A stretch of 64,000 bases of DNA from Telopea speciosissima (Eukaryota; Streptophyta; Magnoliopsida; Proteales; Proteaceae): NCBI RefSeq assembly GCF_018873765.1, contig NC_057922.1:64008755-64072754 (forward strand), read 5' to 3'. The translations under genes were made by a program, and so were the position numbers. Positions 12,001-22,700 of the stretch are shown here, piece after piece. Position 1 is the first letter of the stretch; each line of letters starts with the position of its first letter. The notes below the pieces were generated by a model. It was not told the DNA's origin and did not search any database. It worked only from the letters and a program-made list of their open reading frames with translations.

Positions 12001-14153
12001 GGCCTACCGAAATGAGATTTAGAACTATGGATTAAAGTAGCGAGAAACAGAACAGATATAAATACTATTGAATTGTATGGCCTTAGAGTGGACATGCAAC
12101 ATTTCTGAATTTGGGATAAAACTCAGGTATAGGTGTGGGTGTGAGTGTAGGATAAGCAAAAACGGAATTTGGGATATATATTTAGACTGGGGGAAATTTT
12201 AGATAGTGTTATGATAGTGGGCATGGTATTAGCAATAAGATAAGAAAGAAGAAGAAGCAGGCCAGCCAACCCATTCTTTAGTAACAGGAACTAGACTGGA
12301 GCCAATCTTGGCCCAGACCAAACAGAGCCTGGTTACAGCCCATCAGCCCTCCAATCCAATGATTAATAGCCAACATCAAATGTTATATTTCATGTAAATA
12401 TGGAAGTATTTAAACAGCTTCTATTTTATATACATTTCATAAATATGGAAGTATGGATGCAGTCAGATACACTCAACCTTAAAAATGCTTTAAATGAAAT
12501 GCCACGAAATTTAAATTTACCTGCAAGTCCTCCATCACAGTTAGATATGCATCCTTGAGATCAATAATAGCAATTCCCTCGGGAAACTTCCGTATCAATA
12601 CAAGTAATTGGTTCTTGTCCTTCAAATCATGCTTTGACTGCAGATGTTTCATAGACAAAATTACTTCCCAACTACTTGGAAGGTTCTTAGAGAAAACCAT
12701 TTATCCATCAGACACATGCAGTCAAAACCAGAACTTGCCTGGCTAAATCTTAAATTGCTCCAAAAACTACTGCTGTATCACTTCACATGTAACATGAAAT
12801 GGTTACCTTGTAAGAGAAGCACCTCCCATCATAATGCACTTTAGGGTTATTCCTCAAACTGTCAAAGACAGCTTTGTTGGCATTTACATCAACATAACAT
12901 GCTTCATTGATCTGCTCAGGTGTATGTGCTAACCGTGTCTGCAAGGAAGTTCTCAAAGGAAAGAAGAATTAGTAACTTTCTGAAATGTCCTTGAACCAAC
13001 ATAACTGATTACCATATATTCTTTAGAATACTAACTTGTTCTCCACCATCTTTGAGCAGATGAGAACATGGAAATAAAACTCAATCGAAACTGACCAAAA
13101 TCTCCGAGTTCTCTCAGTTTCAGGCCTGGCTGAAATGAAACTTAGGGTCAAAACCCATGGTCAAAACTCAAGTTTCGACCCTAGGTTTCAACTCAGGGAG
13201 GCCCAAGGTTGGAACCCAGTGTTGAAACCTCGAAACAAGATCCAGCACATCTCATTTTCGGGCCTGACCGAAACCGGCCTCGAAACCGAGATTTAGAACC
13301 TTGGATGAGAATCATGAGATAGCAACATGCTGAACTTAAACACTAATCCTTTTTTTTTTTTATAGTATCATCTCCATAGATCAAAAGCTTGAAGAATGCA
13401 GATAAACCGAACTTGGCTAAAATATGGATGCTTTCACTAGTATTTACATATTCTTGTAGCTATTATCGAAAACAGTACACTATATCAATGTCCTTAATCA
13501 GTCTCCATTCAAATATTGACTTTCCTATACATCATCAGTCAATTTCCTGTTAATTCAGCAAAGTTCCGAGTCCTCACAATAGATAGCGATTTTTTTCCTA
13601 GACTCTACTAACGCTTGCTTCTGTTAGTGTCATCATAGTTTTAGCAAGTAAACATGTTAATTACATTTAGCTTAGCTTCTGAAACCATCTTAACCCATCT
13701 GGCATTACAAGTCATGGGAAGTTCTATTTCTTTTCCTCGAGAATATAGGCCCTAGCAGAGGCATTTAGGTATCATAACTCAACCAATGCACCCAGATATT
13801 TTTGTAGAAAAAAAAACTCCAAATGTTTAGTAGCAACAAGGGAATGCAGTGTTGATTTAGAACCATGCACGCAAGAAAGATCACCTCCATACCTCCAGAA
13901 GTATATCTAGAACACGCTTAATCTGAGCACCAACAGGACCCTTCCGTATGCTGTTGATATGTTGAAGCCTCTCTGTGTCATTTGAGAATTTGACTGGAGT
14001 AGCAGGAGCTCTGGCAGGAACTGGTGATGAAGTGCTTGCAGGTGTAGCTTTATGAGTTGCCTTTGAAGCTCCTGCTCGGGGGATGCTGGTGAGGGTAGAT
14101 TGGCACTTCTCCTGCTGCTGCTTGAACTTAGCTAGACTTTCTTGCAATGCCAT
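3095..14153 (-). CDS. GTF2E2: Transcription initiation factor IIE subunit beta
   Basis: Small subunit of TFIIE, which in the nucleus joins the RNA polymerase II pre-initiation complex, binds DNA at the transcription bubble and recruits TFIIH. GTF2E2 is the animal symbol. Coding exons on the minus strand are 14153-13893, 12938-12807, 12637-12521 and 3442-3095. All borders have GT/AG, all junctions are phase 0, and the frame is open for 285 residues, the usual plant length. Visible blocks are MALQESLAKFKQQQEK at the N-terminus, a Ser/Pro/Ala-rich linker, FSNDTERLQHINSIRKGPVG, the winged-helix core spanning exons 2-3 with LLVLIRKFPEGIAIIDLKDA, and a basic tail with KPKPKKK then EISKRTKLTNAHLPELF. 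No disabling change is seen. Intron 3 is 9078 bp and packed with transposons; intron 1 carries a hAT MITE. A splice acceptor just upstream of the ATG (14159 or 14181) implies a further 5' UTR exon. Confidence 0.93.
3989..4131. repeat. Spaced 33-bp direct repeat
   Basis: The segment beginning AGAAAATCAATGAAACTTAC and running to CTTCTAGCTAG occurs near 3990-4022 and again near 4098-4131. About 75 bp of AT-rich sequence separates the copies. Confidence 0.7.
4231..4524 (+). repeat. 5' LTR of copia element 1
   Basis: Begins TGTTAGAGTTGTTAGAAT and ends GCTTTAACT. Near-identical to 9830-10112 apart from a few substitutions and a length change in the TTCTTCTC-rich stretch. Preceded by target duplication ACTGG. 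Confidence 0.9.
4525..4537 (+). other. Primer-binding site, initiator tRNA-Met type
   Basis: GGGTATCAAAGC directly after the LTR is close to TGGTATCAGAGC, the complement of the plant initiator tRNA-Met 3' end commonly used by copia elements. Confidence 0.7.
5099..6784 (-). pseudogene. Copia element 1: integrase C-terminal part and reverse transcriptase
   Basis: Two overlapping minus frames, 6784-6185 and 6579-4999, with a frame change between them. The first carries the integrase C-terminal part (NRMPTPLLG, VFGCVCYVHV, KCIFLGYSDSTKGYKC). The second carries reverse transcriptase: a WIQAMTEEM start block, RYKARLVAKGYSQVYGIDY, YQLDVKNAFLRGDL, the catalytic YVDDIVVIG, then LGLLKYFLGIEVSRS. The frame becomes meaningless below about 5094, where the inversion ends. 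The catalytic YVDD is intact. Confidence 0.88.
6800..7860 (-). pseudogene. Copia element 1: protease and integrase N-terminal/catalytic part
   Basis: Aspartic protease motif WIIDSGASDHMTG in frame 7860-7546, interrupted by a stop near 7546. The chain continues in 7539-6592 with the integrase zinc motif (HHRLSHP...CESCIFAKHC), the first catalytic Asp in LVHTDVWGPSP, the second near FVSFVDDYSRSTW, and the Glu in SDKGGEY. Frame is lost near 6850, before the homology resumes in the next frame. Confidence 0.85.
7861..8816 (-). pseudogene. Copia element 1: gag
   Basis: Frames 8816-8376 and 8409-8047 together give a copia gag: LDNTNYLDWSRSVKLRR, LGYITGSI, then FVISLWEEYDHYNNL and ILLGLNPEY-like residues (read here as LLGGLNPEYEPLR). 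A zinc knuckle CDHCGKLGHTKDRC lies near 7965-8010 in a frame broken by a stop at about 8047. At least one frameshift separates the two main frames. Confidence 0.82.
8817..9128 (-). other. Copia element 1: inverted 5' UTR portion
   Basis: Non-coding A-rich stretch upstream of the gag start, carried in the inverted block. Its continuation in the correct orientation is 4525-5093 beside the 5' LTR. Confidence 0.6.
9129..9822 (+). pseudogene. Copia element 1: reverse-transcriptase tail and RNase H
   Basis: Plus strand, in the LTR orientation. It starts with the post-RT block (YQRLVGKLIYLSLTRPDISY), then after a frame break near 9295 the RNase H domain: GYTDADWAGSVSDRRSTSGY, SSAEAEFRAMA, LYCDNKAAISIAHNPVQHDR, KHIEVDRHFI and DIFTKGL. 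It ends at a stop at 9820-9822, directly before the purine tract. The acidic catalytic positions (D in YTDADW, E in EAEF, D in CDNK) are kept. Confidence 0.88.
9819..9829 (+). other. Polypurine tract of copia element 1
   Basis: TTGAGGGGGAG directly precedes the 3' LTR start TGTTAGAG, the expected plus-strand priming site. Confidence 0.8.
9830..10112 (+). repeat. 3' LTR of copia element 1
   Basis: Starts TGTTAGAGTTG and ends CTTTAACT, followed by target duplication ACTGG. By eye it differs from the 5' LTR at only a handful of bases plus one short length change. Confidence 0.9.
10443..11453. mobile_element. Solo LTR A (1.0 kb)
   Basis: Starts TGATGTAAATAAATCAC, ends GAATTACATTA. It is flanked by perfect 5-bp duplication TGTTG (10438-10442 and 11454-11458). 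It shares its left part with solo LTR C (GGGTTTATT..., TAATTGGCC..TTTAATGGGCCTAAA) and its right end (CAGATCCTGGTTA...CTACCAATCTA) with solo LTRs B and C. A TATA-like CTATATAAAT lies at about 10736. No coding capacity. Confidence 0.83.
11521..11662 (+). mobile_element. Au-like SINE copy, degenerate
   Basis: Contains the recognisable plant Au SINE body: TCCATTGTGACCAAGTGGTC, a decayed B-box-like GAGTTAGAGTCTGG, GGATAAGGCTGCGTAC and GACCCCGTAGTGGCGGGAACC through GTGCACTGGGTACACC. The tRNA-derived head is eroded. Boundaries are approximate and no target duplication could be assigned. Confidence 0.62.
11871..12029. mobile_element. Probable hAT-like MITE copy, eroded
   Basis: The right end GAGATTTAGAACTATGG matches the right end of the MITE at 13067-13303 (GAGATTTAGAACCTTG). 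Internal CGAAATTTCGG and CCGAAATGAG words are shared. Possible flanks GATAAAAC and GATTAAAG agree at only 6 of 8 positions, so the left boundary is uncertain. Confidence 0.4.
13067..13303. mobile_element. hAT-type MITE in TFIIE beta intron 1 (237 bp)
   Basis: Imperfect inverted ends (left CATGGAAATAAAACTC, right reverse complement CAAGGTTCTAAATCTC) are flanked by a perfect 8-bp duplication GATGAGAA at 13059-13066 and 13304-13311. The interior is rich in CGAAACC/GGTTTCG words and includes the foldback AAACTTAGGGTC...GACCCTAGGTTTC. Confidence 0.78.
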
Positions 14154-16123
14154 CGTATCTGTTCACTTAGCATTAACCTACTGGGAAAATTGGAAGAAAA
14201 ACAAAACAAAGAAGAAAGAAATGACATGAGATTTCAACCACATGGACAAACTGGAAGGTTCTCTCTCTCTCATAAGCTGTGTTTCAAATTATCATTAAGC
14301 GGAATATCAGACCTTTAACTACCCATAAAAACAGAGGACAATTCAAAAAAAAATTTAACTACCCAGAAAAACAGAGGACAATTCAAAAATATTATGTGTA
14401 GGATAAAACAGAACACTAATTGGAGCTACCTAAGGCCATATAGGTTGAAACATCAAGGTAATATTTTGTGGTAAATATAGTTCCTTCTAATATATGCAAT
14501 TAAATGATGCCTCCACTGACACAGAACCAAAAAACAACAACAACATTAGTAGCCATGATATATCAACAATTGTAGTATAACAATGTTAGTTGTAGTAATC
14601 ATGGTGCCAGAGAATAGGAACAGAACTATGATCCATAGTTGTCAAGGCGACCCAAGGCGGTGGAGGGATGCCTACGCACTTAGGCGACAAGGTGCCCTCC
14701 TAGGAGACCAAGTGTTATTTTTTGGAAACAATTCTAAAAACTACTCCTCTCTCTTGCAGTCTTCCCCCTTCTTTCTATATATTTCATCTTCCACACCCAA
14801 TTGACAGATGCAAGAACGTTGTTAAAAGGATACCGACTACAACAGTAGGAGAATTGTCTTCATCGTTGGCACTCCATACTTGAATCTCTTTCAACAACAA
14901 TATGTTATTTATCCATATATTTAAAGGGCTTTTATGCTTGACACCTCCCGATCGAGGTGTCAAATTAATATTAACCTTACATTTTGCTTTTGCCCTCGCA
15001 CACATTTCTTCAAATATCCCTCTTACATCTTGGGCAATGCTTGTAATTTGACAATTGCTTTTCAAGTGCCACTGTGAACACCAGAAAACATCTGCTGACC
15101 ATGTTTTCTGACAGAACACCACATAGAACAAAAAACGGAGGGGAAGAGAGAAAGACATCAGGTTCCACAATTATTACCGTTTTCGAAGATTCACTTTCAT
15201 CTTACCGCAAGTTACATAAAGATTTTCAATGGGCGCCACAATCCCTGGTTTCATGGTTTGAATCTTCTTTACGCCATGGGCTTGGTTTTGAACCAGAAAA
15301 TGGACCCAACACTAGAACCGCGAGGGCTATTGTGCTCATGCTCTTGAATTAGTAATACACTAAAGGATCCATCCCAGTTACCCCCAATCTGCTTGGAATC
15401 ATCCAACCTTAAATGCTTAAGGCTCTGTGATGTAGATTGATGGTGGTTGAGAGAATATTCAACAATAACTTGTCCAGGTTCATCCCCCATCGACCTAGCT
15501 TATTTGGGAAAGACAGTAACAAAATGTAAACCAACAGTTTAATAGAGAATACTTTCCAGATTTAGTGGATATCAAATATCAATCAGATTTGTTTTAGGTA
15601 AAGTATTAGCCATCGAGTTACTGATTTGGAAGAAGATGTTTCCGGACTTGCGTGTAGGTTCAGGTGTGCTGAGATCTTTTGGATGTTGGTTGCTTGCGGT
15701 AGTGGACTTCTAGAAGATCCCATGGCCAGCTGTATGGAGATAGCTTTGAAGGCTAATTGCTAATTACATGCAGATATTTACTTCCTATTTTGTAACTCCT
15801 AAATTAGTTGTTGCTGTTTGTTTAGTTTCTAATTTTAGTTTTCATATTTAGGAAGTAAGAGTTTTAGTTTATTTGGTTTCTCTCTGTAAAAAGGAAGGGA
15901 TTGACTTGTGTATGGGAGGTTCTAGCCTTCAATCGATTTGATGTAATTGGATTGCATTATTATAAATAAAGCCAAGGGCTGTGCTACAGCTAAGTCGAGT
16001 TTCAGAAAAAATAATTAGCTTGGTTTAAAAAAAAAACCATTAATGGCTGTGAGATACAGTTGAGAGGGTAAGAGGCCCAAGGGAAAGAGTGAAAGACTCA
16101 ATCCAATCCTTTATCCCTTCTAT
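14154..16123. other. Upstream of TFIIE beta start; no gene recognised
   Basis: Minus-strand frame 15170-14784 (128 codons) is the longest here, but I do not recognise its product. The segment at 14638-14720 with repeated AAGGCG/AGGCGAC words looks like a piece of a dispersed repeat. About 15603-16123 has LTR-like features (a TATTATAAATAAAGCC near 15958) and is the sequence into which solo LTR B inserted. If TFIIE beta has a far 5' exon, this stretch is part of its leader intron. Confidence 0.4.
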
Positions 16124-16128
16124 CTTCT

Positions 16129-17283
16129 TGATGTAAATCGGCTGTCTAAAACCAGCCACAGGTGTAAGGATTCTTCCCTACACCAGTAGTAGTGTAGGTA
16201 TAGGGATTCCCCTACACCAGCACTAAATCGTGCGATTAGGTTTAGAGTTTATTTAATTTTTACTTAGTCTCTTATTTGAGTCCTAATTGGAGTTATAATC
16301 CTAATTGGGATTTAGTTTTGAATCCTAGTTGGGAATCCTAGTTTTAATTTGAGTCCTAGTTCTATTTTAAGTCCTAGTTTAAGTCTGTTTTTTCTATTCA
16401 ACCATGATCCTATAAATGTGTAAGAGCTCTTCAGAGCCCTCACGAATTAATGATACAGAATTTTTGTTTAATGGAATTGTGAATGCAAGTATGAGACTCC
16501 CATCATCATACCCGATCCCCTCCCTCTCCTATTCTTCTATTTCTGCTGCTGGTTCTTCAAGGTGAACCTCTGCAACTTCAAGAGGTTTCTTATATCAGAT
16601 TTGGTGACTGTTTTCAACCAGTCAAGAGGGCTACTCGATCCATGTTGGTAAAGTCACAGATCTGGTTGGAATCTGATTTCTCTCATTGAAGACTCGAGTT
16701 ATTTGATCTCCAAGCTTCTTCACAGCATCTTCTGAATTCTACTTCAAGTTATTGAATCAGGGTTAAGAGCACAGCTTGCAAGCATTATCTTCTCTTCTCA
16801 TTCCAGATCTGAATTTCAATTGGTGACTGGTTTGTCTGAAACTCTAAATTTATATTTTCATTCTTCTACTTTCTAATGCGGTGATTTCACCAAAACTTAA
16901 CTTCAGACCATCAAAATCCACCCAAACTTGGACCAAATCTCCTCACACCTAGTGGGAAACTCAATCTTGGTTAGAGCCCCAACAGACAACCCTAAACCCT
17001 AGAATCTATCATTATTCTCTTTCCAGAAACCCAGAGACCTAACCCTAAATTGCTGCAATTCAATTCCAGCACACTTTCCCCCCATCAAAACTTAATGTAA
17101 CCTTCACTAATAGACTCCCCTACATCAACTTAGCCTAACCCTACCATCAAACCCTCGGTTTCATTAAACCCTAACCCTAATTTGACCAAAAATCCCAATT
17201 TTGACCTACCCGATTTACCAGTTCATAGCAGATCCTGGTTACTGGCTCCTAGTTGGATTATCTACCAATCTACGAATTCATCA
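16129..17283. mobile_element. Solo LTR B (1.15 kb)
   Basis: Starts TGATGTAAATCGGCTG, ends GAATTCATCA. Perfect 5-bp duplication CTTCT at 16124-16128 and 17284-17288. The right end, CAGATCCTGGTTACTGG through CTACCAATCTACG, aligns with solo LTR A. The left half has several GTCCTAGTT/GAGTCCTA-type short repeats and a CCTATAAATGTG TATA-like box. No coding capacity. Confidence 0.82.
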
Positions 17284-17288
17284 CTTCT

Positions 17289-19736
17289 ATTTTCCTTTTG
17301 GAGTTTCTATTTTATGCCCTGCTATTAAGCCTTTATCTGAGAGTGATGTGAGGCTCTATTGGTGCTGTTAAGGTACTGTTTACATGGTGCAAACCCGGGT
17401 TGAAATAACCCTGACTGGGTTGCTCGTGGACCCACCCAAGCAAAGGAGCACTCAAATTCAGAGTTGATGGCAAAACAATAAATATTTGAAGTCTCACAAG
17501 AGCAATGGTAGAATGGTAATTAATGGAAGGTTTTAATGGATGGCAGTATTGTAATTATTTTGAAGTTGTGAAGAAGGAATGGCGGAGTTGTAAATTATCA
17601 GTAACTCCAAAACATAAGTAAAGGATTCAACGTGTGGGTAGAAGGGTATTATTGGAACTGAAACATTTTGTGGGGGTAAACAGAATAGCACCAATGAACC
17701 TAGGGGTTTTGTGTAAATAACAATAGTGTCCTTACTTGCAATTTCATAAGCTTATATATTCTTCAACCTTCAACAAAATAGAAACCAGAATTCAAAACGG
17801 AAACCCATGACTCATCTAATCCATCAAACTCCCTCAATAGGCCTCCCATTGATCTGAAATTTCAGGAGGAGGTAACTATCACGCAAGCCACTGAAGATCG
17901 ACCTCCAAAACAGTATAAATTGGCATCCAGCAACCTGGACAAATCTCTGCAACCTGAACTTGTCGATGGAGGAAAACCAGACATGAATCTGAATTGTAAC
18001 TTCTAACAGGTGAACCGATTGGGAGCAGGGATCCAGGGTATGAATCGCCCTAGGGAAAGAAACCAGTGACTTGAGTCTTAGGACCAAGCATCCTATGTTA
18101 AAGATTTGACAAGGCTTTTGCTGAATCTGGTGGTACCACCCAGAAAGAAAGAAAGAAAAAAAAAAGTGACCGGTGCTAAAACCTTGAACAGGGAAGAAGG
18201 AATTGAAAGGAGAAATCAGAAGATGGGAGAAGAAAAGAACGCAAGGCTCATGACAGCCATCATCGTAACCCAAATAATTTCTATTCAAACTCTCAAATCT
18301 CAATAATATGCTGGTTACAAGAATATTTAAAGAATCAACAATCCTATTCCTACCACGAACTTGAAATTGACTTCTACTCTACTCTGGACTCTAAAATTGA
18401 AACGGATTCTAACTTTAACTTGCTATTAACGACTCTAACAAGATTTAAACAAAAAAAAAAAACAAAGGAAAATTACATTATTATCCCTAATTAAACCAAC
18501 GCCAAACTGCATCATTACATGCTTGACAGGACCCATCGAGTTCCTGAAGAAGTCAGATCTGGAGGTCAAGTTCTCTTACCTGCGGCTCATCAGATTGATA
18601 TTCTTCTCCATAAATTTCGAATGTTGATATCTACCAACCCTGCCACCAGTTGCTGTCTATGTTTTGAAGGACCAAACAACATCTCAGACCTTCCCTTCGC
18701 TGGAGATTTCAAGTCCATCTAATGGTTTGATATCGTTATAATAAGATCCTACTTGGGGTTAGGTTCCTTGAGTCCTAGCCTTACATTACTCTGATTGAAT
18801 TATCCAACATGATTTCATGTGAACATGTCAGCCAAACCACCCAACATATCTTGGTTTTAACTTTTGACAGAGCCCAAAATAAAAGATAATCCCGTGATAT
18901 TTAAAAACCGACTAGAGCCATATTTTAAAAGTTTAGTGGGTGATGGGGCTGATCAGCCAGAGAAGAGAAGCAGAGAACACAGAGGAAGAATAGTGTCACA
19001 AGATTGCGCAAAGGTTCATAGGATGGAAAGTTGCTCAGTCACTGGCATCTAATAATCAGGCCGGAGGAGGTTCTACTACCTATGAGATATTTGGAAATAT
19101 AAAAGGAGAGGTACTCCAAACATAACATTTCAAATGTGAGGTACCCTAAACATAGATATCATAAACATTACGGACCTCAGCTGTAATTTACACAAGAATA
19201 AAATGAAATTATGTTGCAGTTCAAAATGTATACTTAAAAAAGAAAAGAGGAAATGGAGGGGAAAGTTTCCAAATAGCGCAAGAACCGATGAAGAGCAAGA
19301 ATACAGGAGAAGCTGGCTTAGCATGTCCAATTGCTCTTCACGTTCGTCTCCTAATCCGTACCCCATTGAATCGATCGATGTAAGTGCATCTGTTATTTTT
19401 TCCCTTTTCTATGAATGGTGTATTCATATGAGTCTTTATTCATCTTATTATCCTTCGCCACACTTCTGGTGAATTATAAAGGGTTCTTTTGGAAGGTAAG
19501 AATCGAGACTCTGAATTAAGATATTGGACCGTTGAGCTCAATACAGCACACTTCACATTGGGCAAATTGGTCATTGAGGACTAAATTGTATAGAAAATGT
19601 GACTCTGGCCAACCTGCCAAGGTATTTTCTATCCAAGACAATTTATAGGGATGCTAGTTAGTAGTAAATGAGAGGTAAAGATTGTTTGATACATATAGGA
19701 TTCAACTGTTTGAAAGTTGAAACTATTTATACTGAT
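17289..19736. other. Intergenic; no gene recognised
   Basis: Minus-strand frame 18303-17824 (159 codons) is Phe/Leu-rich and shows no family I know; the sequence around it has an LTR-leader look. Frames at 18519-18722, 18864-19052 and 19203-19472 are equally unassigned. Confidence 0.35.
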
Positions 19737-20227
19737 TATGTAAGTATTTAAGGAAGAGTAGAGATTTCGACCAGGTGAGATGTATCAAGGGTGATGATGA
19801 AAGAGTATTGGTAAGGGATGAGGACATTGTAAAGAGGTGGGATGAGTATATTTGTGACCTATTAAATGGAGATAGGTCGAGTGGAAATGAACCGGACAAT
19901 TACATTATTCAACAAGACACCACACGTCATAGATAAATACGAAGGGTTAGTGTGGTGGATGTTAAAGAAGCCTTAAGAAAGATGAAAGGAGGCAAGACAT
20001 CAGGCCCATATGAGATACCTATAGAAATGTGAAAAACCCTAGGAGGTTGTGGGATTTACTGGTTAACCAATCTGTTTAACAGGATCATGAACAAGGAAGA
20101 TGCCAGATGAATGGAGAAGAAGCATCGAAGTCCCGATCTATAAAAATAAAGGTGATATCCAATGTTGCAATTACTATAGAAGCCTAAAGCCAACAAGTCA
20201 CACTAACAAACTTTGGGAGAAGGTTAT

Positions 20228-21505
20228 TAATGCAGATTCATCATCGAAATGGGCTTATTTCTTTAGAAATAAGTCTAGGGTTGGGATATATATATGTTGG
20301 GCCTTTGTTCCCAACGGTTTTCTATGTAATAGGCCACTTTAATGAGCCTAAACTAGGGGTACATAGGTTGCATACGGGATTAACCCAATACTTAGTTTAT
20401 TTTTCATGTTTTAAATTGAACCGGTTGAACCACCGGTCCAATTTAAGTGAAATGTTCCTATTGGCTGATAGGGTCTTATATCCTATCGGTTACCTAGGAA
20501 TCTTCTTAGTTTAAGTGTTTTAAATTATTTTAAGTAGTTTAATTATACCTCTCCACGATTTATGAAGAGCGAAGAGTTGTAATAGCTTTAGGATTTGGTC
20601 TATGGCCTTTTATTATAAAAGATTAAATCGTGGGAGGCTCCCCCACAGTTGAATATTAAAAACAAAAATCAGAATTGTTGGCTGCCGATTGTTGCTACTA
20701 TTGCTCTTTGGAGTGTTTAATTTGTGGTTCTATCAAGGAAGAAGGGCAGGTGGATCCTGTGACTCTTTACGCTGTGACGGCTGGGAGGTTCTTCTCTGAA
20801 GGTGGTTCTATCCTTCAACCCTGTTCAAGCTGCTGCCAATGGATTTCTGTTGCAACTTGTTCACTAATTTCTTCTTTTATTCCTCTAATTCCAACCCCCC
20901 CCCCATCGATCCCCTTTATTTTTGTGCTTGAATTCCATTAAACCCTAGGTCTTGTTGCCCAGCCATATTTGACCATCAGAATTTCTTCAAATTCAAACCA
21001 CAGCCTCCATACTACATCCCCTCCACTCGATCCAACTTGCAGCCCCATCCTCCCACTCCAACCCTAATTTACCTTGTCTCTGTAAAACCAAAAAAAAACC
21101 CTAAATTCCAAAATTAGTACTTCCAGCCAATAAAAACCTCCCATATTTGGATCGAACCTTCCCCTCCCTACCTGGAAAAAAATTCAATCCTAACCCTAGT
21201 CCTAAAATCCCATTAAAAACCCTAGTTTTAGCCTAAGTTCTAAAACCCGAAACCCTAACCCTAATTTTCTGAAATTCAATTTTTTAGTTAAACATCATCC
21301 AAACCTACATTAATAGCTACTCCTAGACCTGCCCATCAATACCCTATAAAATTCATCTTCACATTCATAAACCTAACCTTAGATTTGACCTAAACTGCAA
21401 TTCTGTCCTACTGAGACTGCAGAACAGCAGCCCCTTGATTCCTTTGTTATTAGATCCTTGATAATTGGCTTCTAGTAGGATCCCTTCCTATCTAGAGCTA
21501 CATTA
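20228..21505. mobile_element. Solo LTR C (1.3 kb), nested in the LINE
   Basis: Starts TAATGCAGATTCATC, ends GAGCTACATTA. Perfect 5-bp duplication GTTAT at 20223-20227 and 21506-21510. The LINE protein reads LWEKVI on the left and resumes with VIEACLRR on the right, proving that this is an insertion into the LINE. The left part matches solo LTR A (GGGCTTATT, GTAATAGGCCACTTTAATGA). The first dinucleotide is TA instead of TG, a likely single G-to-A change. Confidence 0.85.
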
Positions 21506-21510
21506 GTTAT

Positions 21511-22700
21511 TGAAGCCTGTTTGAGAAGAGAGACTCATATCTCGGTGAACCAATTTGGCTTTATGCCAGGTAGATCCACGACAGAAGCTATCTACTTATT
21601 GAGGAGGCTCATGGAAAGATATAGAGATAGCAAGAAGGATCTCCATATAGTCTTTATTGATCTGGAAAAAGCCTATGACTGAGTCCCTAGAGATTTAATC
21701 CGGCTGGTTCTAATAAAGAAAGGGGTATTGAGTAAATAAGTAGATATAATTAAAGATATGTAAGATGTCGTGGTGACTTTCGTGGCATCTGTGGGAGGTC
21801 AGGACAAGAAATTCCTAATTACAATTGGGTTACATCAGGGATCAGCCTTAAGCCCTTATCTATTTGCACTTATCATGGACGATCTAACCAAGAGCATTCA
21901 AGAGAAGATCCCAAGCTGTATGCCCTACGCCGATGATATCGTTTTGATGGATGAGACAAAAACAGGGATTAACGCTAAACTAGAGCTATGTAGATTAACC
22001 ATGAAAACAAGAGGCTTTAAGATTAGTAAAAAGCAGACGGAGTATATGATATGTAATTTTAGTCACACTATGATGGTTACTGACTTGGTGTGAATTGAGG
22101 AAAGAGAGTTACCGCAAAGTGACTAGTTTAGATATCTAGGGTCAACCATCAATAAGGAAGGTAACATAGAGGATGATGGTTCACATAGGAATAAAGTGGG
22201 ATGGATGAAGTGGAGAGGTGCATCCAGAGTGTTGTGGGACCGACATATCTCCCTTTGAAGCTTAAAGGAAAGTTCTATAAGACTGTTGTACGGCCGGCTA
22301 TAATGTATGGGGCAGAATGTTGAGTAGTTAAAGAAGTGTCATGTTGAAAAGCTAGGTAAAACTAAGATGAGGATGTTAAGATGGATGTACGAAAAAGCTA
22401 GGAAGGATAAAGTAAGGAATGAACGTATCAGAGCTGACTTGGCAGTTGCCCCGATCAATGACAAGCTCTGTGAGAATCGTTTGAGGTGGTATGGTCATGT
22501 TCAATGGAGGCCGAGAGATGCCCTAATAAGGAGGAGTGATTTGATTCTAATTGAAGGACCTAAAAGTGCTAGGGGTAGGCCTAAAATGACCATAGGAGAA
22601 GTTGTGAGGAAGGACATGCATAGTCTAGGTCTTGTACCACGTATGTCCTCGGATAGAACCTATTGGAGGACAAGGATCCATGTTGCGGATCCCATTTAGC
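21511..22700 (+). pseudogene. LINE reverse transcriptase, main surviving part
   Basis: Main open pieces are 21770-22093 and 22367-22699, with stops between. The catalytic motif here is YADDIVLMD (the ADD form, usual for LINEs). The C-terminal block includes RMLRWMYEKARKDKVRNE, LRWYGHVQW and RGRPKMTIGEVVRKDM, typical of plant RTE LINEs. Confidence 0.85.

Larger units (their letters stand above)
3443..12520 (-). other. TFIIE beta intron 3 (9.1 kb, transposon-filled)
   Basis: Donor and acceptor are GT/AG on the minus strand. The intron contains an inverted-core copia element (4231-10112), a solo LTR (10443-11453), an Au-like SINE (about 11521-11662) and a hAT-like fragment near 11871-12029. The residual host sequence is AT-rich and includes an imperfectly spaced 33-bp duplication near 3990 and 4098. 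Confidence 0.85.

Noticed and set aside
17824..18303. 159-codon minus-strand frame as a secreted or membrane protein
   Set aside because: Phe/Leu richness comes from T-rich sequence; no domain is recognised and the surroundings look like a retroelement leader.
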